From positions 328,906-392,905 of the forward strand of contig NZ_KE384553.1 in NCBI RefSeq assembly GCF_000426685.1: a DNA stretch of 64,000 bases, given 5' to 3'. The notes beneath the pieces are model-generated. The model did not search any database, was not told the origin of the DNA, and was given only the letters and a program-made list of their open reading frames with translations. The position numbers and the translations under genes are program-made. The stretch comes from Solimonas flava DSM 18980 (GTDB taxonomy: Bacteria > Pseudomonadota > Gammaproteobacteria > Nevskiales > Nevskiaceae). Each line of letters starts with the position of its first letter. Position 1 is the first letter of the stretch. Positions 53,800 to 63,521 of the stretch are shown here, piece after piece.

Positions 53800-54126
53800 G
53801 AGAACTCCACTGTTCCTTGGGGGATTCCCCCGTTTGCCGGCGGACATCACTGTCCCCGGGCGAACCCGATGCCGGCGTGTGACTTCGTTTGTTGCAACTC
53901 CCTGAGCCGAGGGCGTCCCGAATGTTCAGCTGCAAAGAACTCGATGCGCTTCACCGCGGGGCGCTAAAGAAATTCGCACCAATGAGGAGCAAATCTCCCT
54001 GGCTTTCGGCCCATTTATGGCCGCTATGTAAATTTTAGATGAAAAGAAGAGCGGCTCAGGTAGGAAAAAGCTGACATTAATGCTGGGAATGCGCCGATAA
54101 ACATGTTGCAGTGCGATACGGCGCAC
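53800..54126 (-). other. Gap upstream of the OmpA-family gene, lower GC
   Basis: No supported gene. A 66-codon minus-strand open frame (53926-54126) has no family features. From about 53930 to 54120 the base composition is clearly more A/T-rich than elsewhere. A CGGCC/GGCCG stem-loop lies around 54017-54034. The stretch probably contains the ompA promoter and a long leader, but no confident -35/-10 pair was found. Confidence 0.4.
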
Positions 54127-54163
54127 AAAAGAAAAACCCGCCGCGCGTATCGCGCGGCGGGTT
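54127..54163 (-). terminator. Strong intrinsic terminator after the DUF1302 gene
   Basis: A perfect 13 bp stem (AACCCGCCGCGCG/CGCGCGGCGGGTT, loop TAT) at 54135-54163, with a minus-strand T-rich run (complement of 54127-54136), 18 bases beyond the DUF1302 stop. Confidence 0.94.
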
Positions 54164-54180
54164 GCTCTCGAACCGCTGGT

Positions 54181-56697
54181 CTAGAACTGGACGCGGAAGA
54201 AAGCTTGGGCGAAATCGCGGTCGCGCAGCAGGTTGTTGTCGCCGCCGCCGAAGAACCAGGTGTAGCCGAGCGTCAGCGACAGGAAGTCCTTGTAGCGGGT
54301 TTCGACGTTGGCGATCATCGACTTGCGGCCTTCGACGAAGTTCTCCGCCGGGCCGGGCGAGGTGCCCTTGACGTCCTGCGACCAGACCAGGAACGGCTGC
54401 AGGCTGATGCCCGGCAGCACGCTCTCGTACTTGATGATGTTGATCAGGCGATAACCCCACGAGAACTTGTCGACGAAGGCGTCGAGATCGGCCTGGTGCG
54501 GGTTGAAGCGCAGGCCGTCGCCGCCGATCGCGCAATACTGGTTGGTCGAGCAGGCCTGGCGCGAGCCGTCGGCGCCGCTGCCGTCGGCGCCGGCCGAGGC
54601 ATGCAGGTAGACGCCCGGCGCGTCGATCTGCAGGCGATCGAGGCTCGGCAGACCCGGAATCCAGGTCGCGCCGAATTCGCCGACCATCTGGATCTGGTCG
54701 GCACCGATGAAGTTGTCGGTGGCGCCGAGCACGCGCGTGAAGCCGAGGTTGAACTGGTAGACCTCGAACTCCTCGAAGCCGCGGATATAGCCCGGGTTCT
54801 TGCGGTTCAGCGGCTTGCTGTAGTCGGTGCCCGGATTCTCGCCGACCGTGCCGCCACGGTAAGGGATGATGAAGCTCGGGTACGAGCGAGCCGAGCCGGG
54901 CAAATGGCCGACCAGCAGGTTGATCGTATCCGGATGGGACGGATCGACGTCGCTGCTGCCGTAGTACGTGCGCGTTCCGTCCTCCGCCCAGCCGTAGCCG
55001 GCGGTCGTGCCGCGGCAGTTGCCCGTGTTGCCGCAGCTGTTGAGCGTCGGGGCGAGCGCCGCGAAGCCGAGGTCGGCGATCGACACCTGCAGCGGCAGGT
55101 TCGGGCGATAGGCGACTTCACCCTGGATCGAGTAGTCGCCGATCGAGGTATTGAAGCTCAGGCCGAACAGGTGGATGTTTTCCGGATACTCGAAAAAGAC
55201 GCGCGGATTGTCGAGTTCGGCGCTGTCCGAGAACGTGGCATTGGGATCGCCGCCGAGCAGCAGGCCCTTGAGCGTTTCGAGGCCGGCGATCGGGTTGCTC
55301 AGGGCGCCGAGGTCGCCGAGCACGCCGGGGCGGTTGGCGATCAGCGTCAGGGTGTCGACCGTCAGCTGCTGGCGGGCGTTGGCGTCGGCGACCGCCGGGA
55401 TATTGCCGCAGGACTGGAAGAAGGTGACGGTGTTCCTGACGCCCGCCTGGTGACTGCACGAGGTCGGCGCCGAGAAGAAGCTGACGTACGGCAGCTTCGA
55501 GTGGTAATTCATGAAGTACGCGCCGAACTCGGTGCCGCTGCCGAGGTTCTCCGCGTAGTACTTGAACGCAGCGCCCCACTGGCCCTGATTGCTGGCATCC
55601 ATGTCGCGCTCGCGCAGCAGCGTGCCGGTGGTCGGCGTGATCAGCGTCAGCGGGTTGTCGAGATAGCCCTTGCGGCTGTTCGCGGTATCGCCGTCGAACG
55701 CGCGATACGGATCGTCGGCGGTGGCGCCGAAGCTGAAGTTCACCGAGCGGCCGGCGTTCTTGGTGCCGAGGTCGTTGGTCGCGAAATAGCTGCCCGGCGG
55801 CGGCGCGTCGAGCGGCTGCCATTCGAACTGGTAGAAGGCTTCGATCGTCGCGTTGCTGAACGGCTCGATGCTCGCGAAGGCCATGCCGACCGGCGTGAAC
55901 ACTTCCTCGACCTGCGTGCCGACGCGGTACAGGTTGTTGGCGTTGACCGGATTGGCCTGGTTGATGCTGTTGATCGCCAGCAGCGTCGACTCGCCCCAGT
56001 TCACCGTCTGGCGGCCGATCTTGAAGCTCAGCTCGTGGTCTTCCCAGCCCGGGATCGGCACGCGGCCGAAGACGTTGATGTCGAGCAGCTGGAAGTCGGT
56101 GCCGATCTGGCGCAGCGTCTCGCCGTCGTTGCGCTTGATGCGCTCGCGGGCGCCGGGCCCGTAGACGTGCGTGAAGTAGCGGTTGGCGATCGGATCGCCG
56201 GTGCGGCCGACGCGGTCGACGTTTTCCGGCGTGATGATATTCGGATGCGTCTCGGTGAAATCGTTGTTGACGAAGTCATAGAAGTACAGCCACTTCGCGA
56301 AGAAGCCGTAGTCCTGCCAGTTCAGCGTGAGGTCCTGGGTGACCTTGGCGACGGCCTGCGTGAGGTCGTGCTTGTCGTAGTTCAGGTTGCCGTCGTCGGC
56401 TCGCATCGAGTACTGGCCGCGCATGCGTGCCAGCTGTTCCGCCGGATAGGTCTGCTCGGCGAACAGACCCTGACAGGTCTGGAACTGGCGGCCGCAACCG
56501 TTGGGGTCGAGGCTTGCCTTGCCGATGAGATCCTTCGACTGCTTCTCCATGCGCATCGCGGCGCCGAAGCTGGCCGTGGTGTTCAAGGTGCCGGTAACGT
56601 CACCGTCGAACAGGTCGAAGCCGAGTGCGAACGCCGGCGCGCTGGCACAGGCCAGGATCAGGCCCGAGCAGCGGACGGTCGCTTTCCATGCGTCCAT
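54181..56697 (-). CDS. DUF1302-family outer-membrane protein
   Basis: An 838-residue protein with a signal peptide ending at ASAPAFA and a long beta-rich body ending in FFRVQF, the aromatic C-terminus typical of outer-membrane barrels. Family segments are visible (IGRQTVNWGESTLL, NPVNANNLYRVGTQVEEVFTPVGM, GEVAYRPNLPLQV). DUF1302 proteins are often paired with DUF1329 proteins and are linked to lipid or steroid handling in proteobacteria; the partner is not adjacent here. GGGGAG nine bases before the ATG 56697 fixes the start and rejects an opening to 57162. It has its own terminator. Confidence 0.88.
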   Translation of the reverse strand: MDAWKATVRCSGLILACASAPAFALGFDLFDGDVTGTLNTTASFGAAMRMEKQSKDLIGKASLDPNGCGRQFQTCQGLFAEQTYPAEQLARMRGQYSMRADDGNLNYDKHDLTQAVAKVTQDLTLNWQDYGFFAKWLYFYDFVNNDFTETHPNIITPENVDRVGRTGDPIANRYFTHVYGPGARERIKRNDGETLRQIGTDFQLLDINVFGRVPIPGWEDHELSFKIGRQTVNWGESTLLAINSINQANPVNANNLYRVGTQVEEVFTPVGMAFASIEPFSNATIEAFYQFEWQPLDAPPPGSYFATNDLGTKNAGRSVNFSFGATADDPYRAFDGDTANSRKGYLDNPLTLITPTTGTLLRERDMDASNQGQWGAAFKYYAENLGSGTEFGAYFMNYHSKLPYVSFFSAPTSCSHQAGVRNTVTFFQSCGNIPAVADANARQQLTVDTLTLIANRPGVLGDLGALSNPIAGLETLKGLLLGGDPNATFSDSAELDNPRVFFEYPENIHLFGLSFNTSIGDYSIQGEVAYRPNLPLQVSIADLGFAALAPTLNSCGNTGNCRGTTAGYGWAEDGTRTYYGSSDVDPSHPDTINLLVGHLPGSARSYPSFIIPYRGGTVGENPGTDYSKPLNRKNPGYIRGFEEFEVYQFNLGFTRVLGATDNFIGADQIQMVGEFGATWIPGLPSLDRLQIDAPGVYLHASAGADGSGADGSRQACSTNQYCAIGGDGLRFNPHQADLDAFVDKFSWGYRLINIIKYESVLPGISLQPFLVWSQDVKGTSPGPAENFVEGRKSMIANVETRYKDFLSLTLGYTWFFGGGDNNLLRDRDFAQAFFRVQF

Positions 56698-56860
56698 CAA
56701 GTTTTCTCCCCAATTTTGTCCCAGGATTCTGCGCGCCGCGGGCGAGGGACTGCACCGCGGTAATGTTCTGAACGTAGCATGGACGACGGTCAAAAAAAAT
56801 GGCCGTACGCGTGCGTGCGCGTGGCGCCGCGGCAGTCGCGACGCCACGCGCCGTGTCTGC

Positions 56861-57748
56861 CTACAGTCCGTGCCGGCGCAGGAAACGCAGGACGGTGTCG
56901 GCGGTGCTGCGCGGGTCTTCCTGCATGAAGCAGTGGCCGCCGGGCTGTGTGTGCACTTCGATCGACGGCAGTCGGCGACGCGCGAGACGGGCCGCTCCGG
57001 CGACGAACGGATAGGTCTGCTCGCCGTGCAGGAACAGCACCGGGCAGCGCAGTTCGCGCAGGCCGGACCACGGATAGGCCGGGTGATCGAAGATTTCGGC
57101 CTCGAGCCATTTCGGGCACGACAGCGCGCGCTCGCCGCCTTCGTCGTGCGTCGCATAGTCAATGAAGCAGTCGAACGCGGCGTCGAGCCAGTCGTGATAG
57201 ATGCCGCGATCGTGCAAGCGGTCCCAGGCGGCCTGGCGCGACGGCCAGCGGTCGCGCCGGCGGCGCGCGCCGCGCGACAGCGGATTGCGCCGCGTCAGCG
57301 CGAGCAGGCGCGTCAGCGCGTACATCGGCCCCGGCATCAGGATCGGGTCGAGCAACACCAGCGCGCGGAACAGGTCCGGCCGGGCGATCGCGGCCAGCAC
57401 CGTCAGGGCCGCGCCGTAGCTGTGGCCGACGCCGATCAGCGCGCCCGACGGCAGACGCTGTTCGGCGATCACCTGCGGGATGCGCGCGGCCAGCGCCGCA
57501 GGGCCGGCGAAACGCTCGGGCGCGGCGCTGTTGCCGTGACCTTCGAAATCGTGGCAGAACAGCCCGTACTCGGCGGCGAGCGGGCGCAGCAGCGGCCAGT
57601 AGACGCCGCCGCAGAAGCCGTTGCCGTGCACGAAGTGCAGGGTCGTCGGCGGGCCGTCGTGGCGGCGGCCGCGCAGGATCGGGCCTGCGCCGGCCGATGA
57701 TTGCCAGGCGCTCAGTTCGTGGAAATGCTCGGGAACGGGGTGGTTCAT
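56861..57748 (-). CDS. Alpha/beta hydrolase
   Basis: A 295-residue alpha/beta-hydrolase. FVHGNGFCGG is the oxyanion region, GHSYGA carries the nucleophilic serine near residue 109, and GGHCFMQED carries the histidine near the C-terminus. A run of basic residues (ARRRRDRW, about 165) lies in the lid. There is no signal peptide. The 163 bp to the DUF1302 gene means separate transcription is possible. The family is too varied to name a substrate. Confidence 0.8.
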   Translation of the reverse strand: MNHPVPEHFHELSAWQSSAGAGPILRGRRHDGPPTTLHFVHGNGFCGGVYWPLLRPLAAEYGLFCHDFEGHGNSAAPERFAGPAALAARIPQVIAEQRLPSGALIGVGHSYGAALTVLAAIARPDLFRALVLLDPILMPGPMYALTRLLALTRRNPLSRGARRRRDRWPSRQAAWDRLHDRGIYHDWLDAAFDCFIDYATHDEGGERALSCPKWLEAEIFDHPAYPWSGLRELRCPVLFLHGEQTYPFVAGAARLARRRLPSIEVHTQPGGHCFMQEDPRSTADTVLRFLRRHGL

Positions 57749-57893
57749 GGCGGGCCATCGACAGGGGCGCGCAGCCTAGCAAATCGCTGCCGGCTTATGC
57801 CGCCCGGCGCTATGCTTAGAGCGCTTATGGCGAGAACGGGAAAATGCCCGGTTCGTCCCCATACTGCAGAGGTCGTTTTCGCCGGAGCTTACG

Positions 57894-58514
57894 ATGTCGT
57901 CCGATCTCTTCGCCCTGAATACACAGCGTCCTGCCGAGGCCCTGGCGCTGATCGGCGACTGCCTGCGTAGCGGCGAGCCGGCGATCGTGACCAGCAACTT
58001 CCGGCCGTTTGCCGCCGTCATGCTGCATCTGGTGACGCGGGTTGCCCCGGACATTCCGGTGGTCTGGATGGACAGCGGCTACAACAGCGCCGAGACCTAC
58101 CGGCATGCCGAGGCGCTGCGCCGGCAACTGGGCCTCAAGCTGCACGTCTATACGCCGCGCCGTACGCGTGCGCGGCGCGAAGCGCTCGAAGGGCCGCCGC
58201 CGGGCGCCGACGATCCGCGCTTCGACGCGTTCGTGCACGAGGTCAAGCTGGAGCCGTTCGAGCGTGCGCTCGCCGAGTTCAGGCCGAAGATCTGGTTCAA
58301 CGGCGTGCGGGCCTCGGATACCGCGCAGCGCGCGGCGATGGAGCAGGTCGCGCGCAATGCCGACGGCATTCTCAAGGTGGCGCCGCTGCTGCACTGGACC
58401 TCGCGCGAGCTGCACCATTATCTGCAGCAGAACGGCTTGCCGAACAACTGGGACTACGTCGACCCGACCAAGCCCGATCCGGCGCAGGAGTGCGGGCTGC
58501 ACGTCGCCCATTAG
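57894..58514 (+). CDS. cysH: PAPS-reductase family protein without an iron-sulfur site
   Basis: A 206-residue protein aligned with PAPS reductases: TSNFRPFAAVMLHLV replaces the PP-loop region, followed by WMDSGYNSAETYRHAE and IWFNGVRASDTAQRA. The catalytic motif ECGLH sits six residues from the end. Only two cysteines are present, so the CC/CxxC iron-sulfur site of APS reductases is absent and the thioredoxin-dependent PAPS form is indicated. It is about 40 residues shorter than E. coli CysH. It stands alone rather than beside cysI/J or cysDN. It may feed sulfite for assimilation and compete with the sulfotransferase for PAPS. Confidence 0.8.
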   Translation: MSSDLFALNTQRPAEALALIGDCLRSGEPAIVTSNFRPFAAVMLHLVTRVAPDIPVVWMDSGYNSAETYRHAEALRRQLGLKLHVYTPRRTRARREALEGPPPGADDPRFDAFVHEVKLEPFERALAEFRPKIWFNGVRASDTAQRAAMEQVARNADGILKVAPLLHWTSRELHHYLQQNGLPNNWDYVDPTKPDPAQECGLHVAH

Positions 58515-58574
58515 GGAAGGCCTGCATCCCGACGTTATCGCGAGGCCGCGCAACGGCCGTGGCGATCCGGAGGC

Positions 58575-58604
58575 GCCATCCGGCGTCGTGCGCCGCCGGA
58601 TGGC
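58575..58604. terminator. Inverted repeat between convergent cysH-like and hydrolase genes
   Basis: A perfect 10 bp stem (GCCATCCGGC/GCCGGATGGC) with a 10-base loop, 60 bases after the cysH-like stop and 89 bases beyond the hydrolase stop at 58693. No T-tract follows on either strand. It could slow transcription from both sides. Confidence 0.4.
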
Positions 58605-58692
58605 TTCGTCGCCCGCGGCGCCTCGCCCTGACGATGGATGCGCTTTTGCAGGGGCTTCCCCGGCGGCGGGGGCGGTGCGCCGCCGCGGCGCT

Positions 58693-59622
58693 TCAGCGGC
58701 GCAGGAAGTCCGCCATCAGCTCACCGGTGCGTTGCGGCGCGTCGAAGTGCAGCATGTGGCCGGCGCCATCGACGAACACCTCCTCGCGTTGCGCGAAGCA
58801 GGCACGGCGGGCCTGGCGCTCCTCGGCGCTGATCAAGGCGTGCAGGTTCGAGGCGCCGCCGTCGATGAACAGCGTCGGGGCGCGAATCTGGCGCCAGATC
58901 GACATCGACTCGGCGGCGCGGTACAGCGTCGGCATATTGAGGCGATGCCGCGGGTCGGCGAGCAGGCGTACGCGGCCACGGCCGTCGGCGGCGGCCCAGC
59001 CGCGGGCGACGAACAGGGCCTGGGGCGGGCTGAGCTGTGGATGCTGGATGCGGATGCGCTCGGCGAGCGCTTCGAAGGAGGCGTAGGTCTTGGCGCGCAT
59101 CGGCAGGCGCAGCTGCCGCAGCCAGCGGCGATAGCGGTCGGCGGCCAGCGCCGGCGGCATGTCCGGCGTGAACAGGCCGTCGAGCAGGATCAGCCGGTCG
59201 ACGCGTTCCGGGCGCAGTCCGGCATAGAGGCTGGCCACTTGCGCGCCCATGCTGTGTCCGGCCAGCCAGATCGCTGCCGATTCGCCGGCGTAGTGCTCGA
59301 CCAGCGCGTCGAGGTCGGCGACGTAATCGGCGAACCAGTAGCCGTCGGCGGGCCACTGCGTGTAGCCGAGGCCGCGCCAGTCGGGCATCAGTACCTGGCA
59401 GACCTCGAGCAGCGGCGGCACCAGCGGCGCGAACGTCGCCGAGGCGTCGAGGAAGCCGTGGCCGAGGATCAGCAGCGGACGGTGCGGCTCGCCCCAGCGG
59501 CGGACGTGGTAACGGAGGCCGCGGATGCGGATGAACTCGGAGCGACTGGCGGGCACGGCGCGGTGGTCATGGTCATCGGCGAGGCGACAGTATAGAAGGC
59601 GTGCGGTGCCGGACCATGGCAT
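58693..59622 (-). CDS. Alpha/beta hydrolase
   Basis: A hydrolase of up to 309 residues with LILGHGFLDAS (oxyanion region), DWRGLG, GHSMGA (nucleophilic serine near residue 122) and GAGHMLHFD (histidine). The start is unsure: ATG 59622 has no ribosome site and adds 22 weakly typical residues, whereas GTG 59556 (VPASRSEF) begins closer to the fold. It is divergent from the transglutaminase gene, 38 bases away at the longer start, so the two promoters must overlap. Confidence 0.8.
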   Translation of the reverse strand: MPWSGTARLLYCRLADDHDHRAVPASRSEFIRIRGLRYHVRRWGEPHRPLLILGHGFLDASATFAPLVPPLLEVCQVLMPDWRGLGYTQWPADGYWFADYVADLDALVEHYAGESAAIWLAGHSMGAQVASLYAGLRPERVDRLILLDGLFTPDMPPALAADRYRRWLRQLRLPMRAKTYASFEALAERIRIQHPQLSPPQALFVARGWAAADGRGRVRLLADPRHRLNMPTLYRAAESMSIWRQIRAPTLFIDGGASNLHALISAEERQARRACFAQREEVFVDGAGHMLHFDAPQRTGELMADFLRR

Positions 59623-59660
59623 CGCTTTTGCCAGCAGATTCGCCGAAACCGAAGAGAGCC

Positions 59661-62600
59661 ATGTCGATCCACGCCGCGTTGCACCACAAGACGATCTATC
59701 GCTATGACCGGCGGGTCTCGCTCTCGCCGCAGCTGATCCGTCTGCGCCCGGCGCCGCATACGCGCACCGAGGTGCTGAGCTACTCGCTGAAGGTGCAGCC
59801 CGATCCGCACTTCCTGAACTGGCAGCAGGACCCGTTCGGCAACTGGCAGGCGCGCGTCGTCTTCCCCGAGCAGGTGACCGAATTCGAGGTCACGGTCGAT
59901 CTGGTCGCCAATCTCGCCGTCATCAATCCGTTCGATTTCTTCGTCGAGAAATACGCCGAGACGTATCCGTTCGAGTACGAGCCCGGCCTGAAGACGGAGC
60001 TCAAGCCCTACCTGCGTCCGGACCCGGCTGGTCCGCTGCTGGCGCAGTACATGGCCGCGGTGCCGCGCGAGGCGACGTCGATCGTCGACTTCATCGTCGA
60101 GCTCAACCGCAAGCTGCAGCAGCACATCGGCTACCTGATCCGCATGGAGCCCGGCGTGCAGACGCCGGAGGAAACGCTGGAAAAGCAGTCCGGTTCGTGT
60201 CGCGACTCGTCGTGGCTGCTCGTGCAGATACTGCGCCAGCTCGGCCTGGCGGCGCGCTTCGTGTCCGGCTATCTCATCCAGCTCAAGCCCGACGTCAAGC
60301 CGCTCGAAGGCCCGGCCGGTGCCGAGGAGGATTTCACCGATCTGCACGCCTGGGCCGAGGTCTACATCCCGGGCGCCGGCTGGCTCGGGCTCGATCCGAC
60401 CTCCGGCCTGTTCGCCGGCGAGGGGCACATTCCGCTGTCGGCGACGCCGGAGCCGTCGTCGGCCGCGCCGATCACCGGCCTCGTCGACGAGTGCGAGGTC
60501 GAGTTCGGCCACGAGATGGGCGTGACGCGCATCTTCGAGACGCCGCGTGTCACCAAGCCGTACAGCGATGGCCAGTGGCAGGCGATCGATGCGCTCGGCG
60601 ATCGCGTCGACCATCAGCTGCGTGTCGACGACGTGCGCCTGACGATGGGTGGCGAGCCGACCTTCGTCGCGGCCGACGACCCGCAGGGCGAGGAGTGGAA
60701 CACCTCGGCCGTCGGTCCGACCAAGTCGAACCGCGCGCTCGATCTGGCCTTGCGCCTGCGCAATCATTACGCGCCGCAGGGCCTGCTGACCTATGGCCAG
60801 GGCAAGTGGTATCCGGGCGAGTCGCTGCCGCGCTGGGTCTACACGCTGTACTGGCGACGCGACGGCCAGCCGCTGTGGCGCGCACCGGTCGTCCGGCCCG
60901 ACGCGGCGCACCCGCCGACCTTGCTGCAGGCCAACCAGTTCACGCTGAGCCTCGCCGAACGTCTCGAAGTCGATCCGCGCAACGTGGTCGAGGCCTACGA
61001 GGACGCGCTGCATTACATGGTCCGGGAGCGCAAGCTGCCGATCAATCTCGATCCGACCGACAGCCGCCTGAAGGACCCCGAGGAGCGTGCGCGCCTGACG
61101 CAGGTTTTCGAACGCGGTCTCGGCACGCCGCGCGGCTACGCGCTGCCGGTCCAGCGCTGGCAGGCGGCCGCGCGCTGGATGAGCGAGCGCTGGCTGCTGC
61201 GCACCGGCAAGCTGTTCCTGATTCCGGGCGACTCGCCGATCGGCCTGCGCCTGCCGCTCGAATCGCTGCCGGCCACGTCGAGCGGCGGCGTGCCGGTGAC
61301 GTACCCGGCCGATCCGTACTCGGTGCCGGAGTTGCTGCCGGCAACCGATCCGCGCCGCCAGCCGTTCCTGCAGCTGCAGGGTCGCGAGGAGCCGCCAGCG
61401 CTGGCCGGCGGCCAGCGCTGGCGGCCGGAGCAGCCGCCGCAGCGCGCGAGCGGCATGTTCCTCAACGGCACCAATGTGCGCACCGCGCTCGCGGTCGAGC
61501 CGCGCGAGGGCTGGATCAACGTCTTCCTGCCGCCGGTTTCGCGCACCGAGGATTTCCTCGATCTGGTCGCGGCGATCGAGGACGTCGCCGCCGAGACGCG
61601 GCTGCCGGTGCGCATCGAAGGGTATGCGCCACCGCACGATCCGCGCCTCGAGATCCTCAAGATCACGCCCGACCCTGGCGTCATCGAGGTCAACGTGCAG
61701 CCGGCCCGCTCGTGGCCGGAACTGCGCGACAACACCATCACGCTGTACGAGGCCGCGTTCCAGGCACGGCTGTCGACCGAGAAATTCCTGATCGACGGTC
61801 GTGCGGTCGGCACCGGCGGCGGCAATCACGTCGTCGTCGGCGGCGCGCGCACCGAGGATTCGCCGTTCCTGCGCCGGCCAGACGTGCTCGGCAGCATGAT
61901 CCGCTACTGGCAGAACCATCCGTCGCTGTCGTATCTGTTCTCCGGCCTGTTCATCGGCCCGACCTCGCAGCACCCGCGCGTCGACGAGGCGCGCGATACG
62001 CAGCTCTACGAACTGGAGATCGCGCTGTCGCAGCTGCCGGCCAAGGGTTGGCAGGTGCCGCAGTGGATCGTCGACCGCACGCTGCGCAACCTGCTGGTCG
62101 ACTTGACCGGCAACACGCACCGCGCCGAGCTCTGCATCGACAAGCTGTACTCGCCGGACAGCCCGACCGGCCGCCTCGGTCTGGTCGAGCTGCGCGGCTT
62201 CGAAATGCCACCGCATGCGCGCATGAGCCTCGTCCAGCAGCTGTTGGTGCGTGCGCTGATCGCCTGGTTCTGGCGCGAGCCGTACACGAAGCCGCTGATC
62301 CGCTGGGGTACCGCGCTACACGACCGCTGGATGCTGCCGTACGACAACTGGCGCGATCTCGGCGAGGTCGTCGCCGACCTGGGCCGTGCCGGTTTTGCCT
62401 TCGAGCACGACTGGTTCGCGCCGCACTTCGAGTTCCGTTTCCCGCGCCACGGCGTGTTCCGCTACGAGGACGTCGAGGTCGAGCTGCGCCACGCGCTCGA
62501 GCCCTGGCCGGTGCTCGGCGAGGAGCCGGGCGGCGGCGGCACGACACGCTTCGTCGATTCCTCGGTCGAGCGCCTGCAGATTCGTGCCAAGAACCTGATT

Positions 62601-62978
62601 CCGGGCCGCTACGTCGTGGCCTGCAACGGTCGGCCGCTGCCGATGCGCGAGACCGGCGTGCGCGGCGAGACCGTTGCCGGGCTGCGCTACCGTGCCTGGC
62701 GGCCGTATGCCTGCCTGCATCCGACGATCGGCGTGCACACGCCGCTGGTATTCGATCTGTACGATCGCTGGAGCGGCCGCGCGCTCGCCGGCTGTACCTA
62801 CCACGTCGCGCATCCGGCCGGCCGCAACTACGACACCTTCCCGGTCAATGCGTTCGAGGCCGAGGCGCGCCGCATCGCGCGCTTCGAGGCGATCGGCCAT
62901 ACGCCGGGCCGTTACGCGCTCGGCGTCGAGAGTCCCAATCCGGACTTCCCGTGCACGCTCGACCTGCGCCGGCCGTAG
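59661..62978 (+). CDS. Transglutaminase-like protein with DUF2126 domain
   Basis: A 1105-residue cytoplasmic protein. The N-terminal part has a bacterial transglutaminase-like domain with a visible Cys-His-Asp triad: Cys180 in GSCRDSSW, His229 in LHAWAEV and Asp245 in GLDPT. The remaining two-thirds match the large DUF2126 region (for example MGGEPTFVAADD, TYGQGKWYPGE, NVFLPPV, GGNHVVVGG). Such proteins are usually coded beside circularly permuted ATP-grasp and alpha-E proteins, which are not in this window. The family may carry out peptide ligation or proteolysis. The ATG 59661 is chosen over 59601 because GAGAG precedes it and the domain begins straight away. Confidence 0.92.
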   Translation: MSIHAALHHKTIYRYDRRVSLSPQLIRLRPAPHTRTEVLSYSLKVQPDPHFLNWQQDPFGNWQARVVFPEQVTEFEVTVDLVANLAVINPFDFFVEKYAETYPFEYEPGLKTELKPYLRPDPAGPLLAQYMAAVPREATSIVDFIVELNRKLQQHIGYLIRMEPGVQTPEETLEKQSGSCRDSSWLLVQILRQLGLAARFVSGYLIQLKPDVKPLEGPAGAEEDFTDLHAWAEVYIPGAGWLGLDPTSGLFAGEGHIPLSATPEPSSAAPITGLVDECEVEFGHEMGVTRIFETPRVTKPYSDGQWQAIDALGDRVDHQLRVDDVRLTMGGEPTFVAADDPQGEEWNTSAVGPTKSNRALDLALRLRNHYAPQGLLTYGQGKWYPGESLPRWVYTLYWRRDGQPLWRAPVVRPDAAHPPTLLQANQFTLSLAERLEVDPRNVVEAYEDALHYMVRERKLPINLDPTDSRLKDPEERARLTQVFERGLGTPRGYALPVQRWQAAARWMSERWLLRTGKLFLIPGDSPIGLRLPLESLPATSSGGVPVTYPADPYSVPELLPATDPRRQPFLQLQGREEPPALAGGQRWRPEQPPQRASGMFLNGTNVRTALAVEPREGWINVFLPPVSRTEDFLDLVAAIEDVAAETRLPVRIEGYAPPHDPRLEILKITPDPGVIEVNVQPARSWPELRDNTITLYEAAFQARLSTEKFLIDGRAVGTGGGNHVVVGGARTEDSPFLRRPDVLGSMIRYWQNHPSLSYLFSGLFIGPTSQHPRVDEARDTQLYELEIALSQLPAKGWQVPQWIVDRTLRNLLVDLTGNTHRAELCIDKLYSPDSPTGRLGLVELRGFEMPPHARMSLVQQLLVRALIAWFWREPYTKPLIRWGTALHDRWMLPYDNWRDLGEVVADLGRAGFAFEHDWFAPHFEFRFPRHGVFRYEDVEVELRHALEPWPVLGEEPGGGGTTRFVDSSVERLQIRAKNLIPGRYVVACNGRPLPMRETGVRGETVAGLRYRAWRPYACLHPTIGVHTPLVFDLYDRWSGRALAGCTYHVAHPAGRNYDTFPVNAFEAEARRIARFEAIGHTPGRYALGVESPNPDFPCTLDLRRP

Positions 62979-63011
62979 GGCCGCGCGCGGGCGCGGCGTC
63001 GGGCACTGCGC

Positions 63012-63521
63012 TCAGCGCACCGGGATCGAGGCGACGAACGCGCCCTCCGGCAGCGGGAAGCTGAGCGTCGACATCGGCGTGACGTGGGATTTGGCGATCT
63101 TCCAGCGCCCGTCCTCGATCACGTAGGTGTCGCGGTACTCCATCGACAGCTGCGTGACGGTCTTGTCCTGGTTGTTGACCTGCATGAACCACAGTGTCCA
63201 CTCGCCGGTGGCGCTGCGCTCGTCGATCAGCTCGACCGTCGGATGCTTGCCGTGATGGATGTCGTGCACCAGCCAGGTCCCCTGCGCGGTCCGGGCGGTC
63301 GCGATCTGGGCGAAGACCTGCACCAGCGGCTCGCGGTCGCTGAACTTGCCGATGACGCCGTAGTCGATGTCGGCGCCCTCGCGGACGAAGCACTCGCGGA
63401 AGGCATCCGGATCCTTGCGGTCGCAGGCACGCCAGTAGCGATACTTCAGTTGCTCGATCTCGTGGATCGCCTCGAGGCGCTGGATGCGGCGCAGCAGGTC
63501 GGCGGTTTCAGTGGCGGTCAT
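63012..63521 (-). CDS. SnoaL-like (NTF2-fold) protein
   Basis: A 169-residue NTF2-fold protein. It has the typical opening IHEIEQLKYRYWRACDRKD, a strand-turn HDIHHGKHPTVEL, and a C-terminal sheet (WTLWFMQVNN, YRDTYVIEDGRWKIAKSHV). SnoaL_4-type proteins include hydratases, isomerases and non-catalytic members; a steroid- or polyketide-related role is common but not shown. It converges on the transglutaminase gene, with 33 bases between their stops. Confidence 0.82.
   Translation of the reverse strand: MTATETADLLRRIQRLEAIHEIEQLKYRYWRACDRKDPDAFRECFVREGADIDYGVIGKFSDREPLVQVFAQIATARTAQGTWLVHDIHHGKHPTVELIDERSATGEWTLWFMQVNNQDKTVTQLSMEYRDTYVIEDGRWKIAKSHVTPMSTLSFPLPEGAFVASIPVR

Noticed and set aside
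53926-54126. 66-codon minus-strand open frame upstream of the ompA gene
   Set aside because: It runs from the terminator region into A/T-rich leader DNA with no ribosome site or domain.
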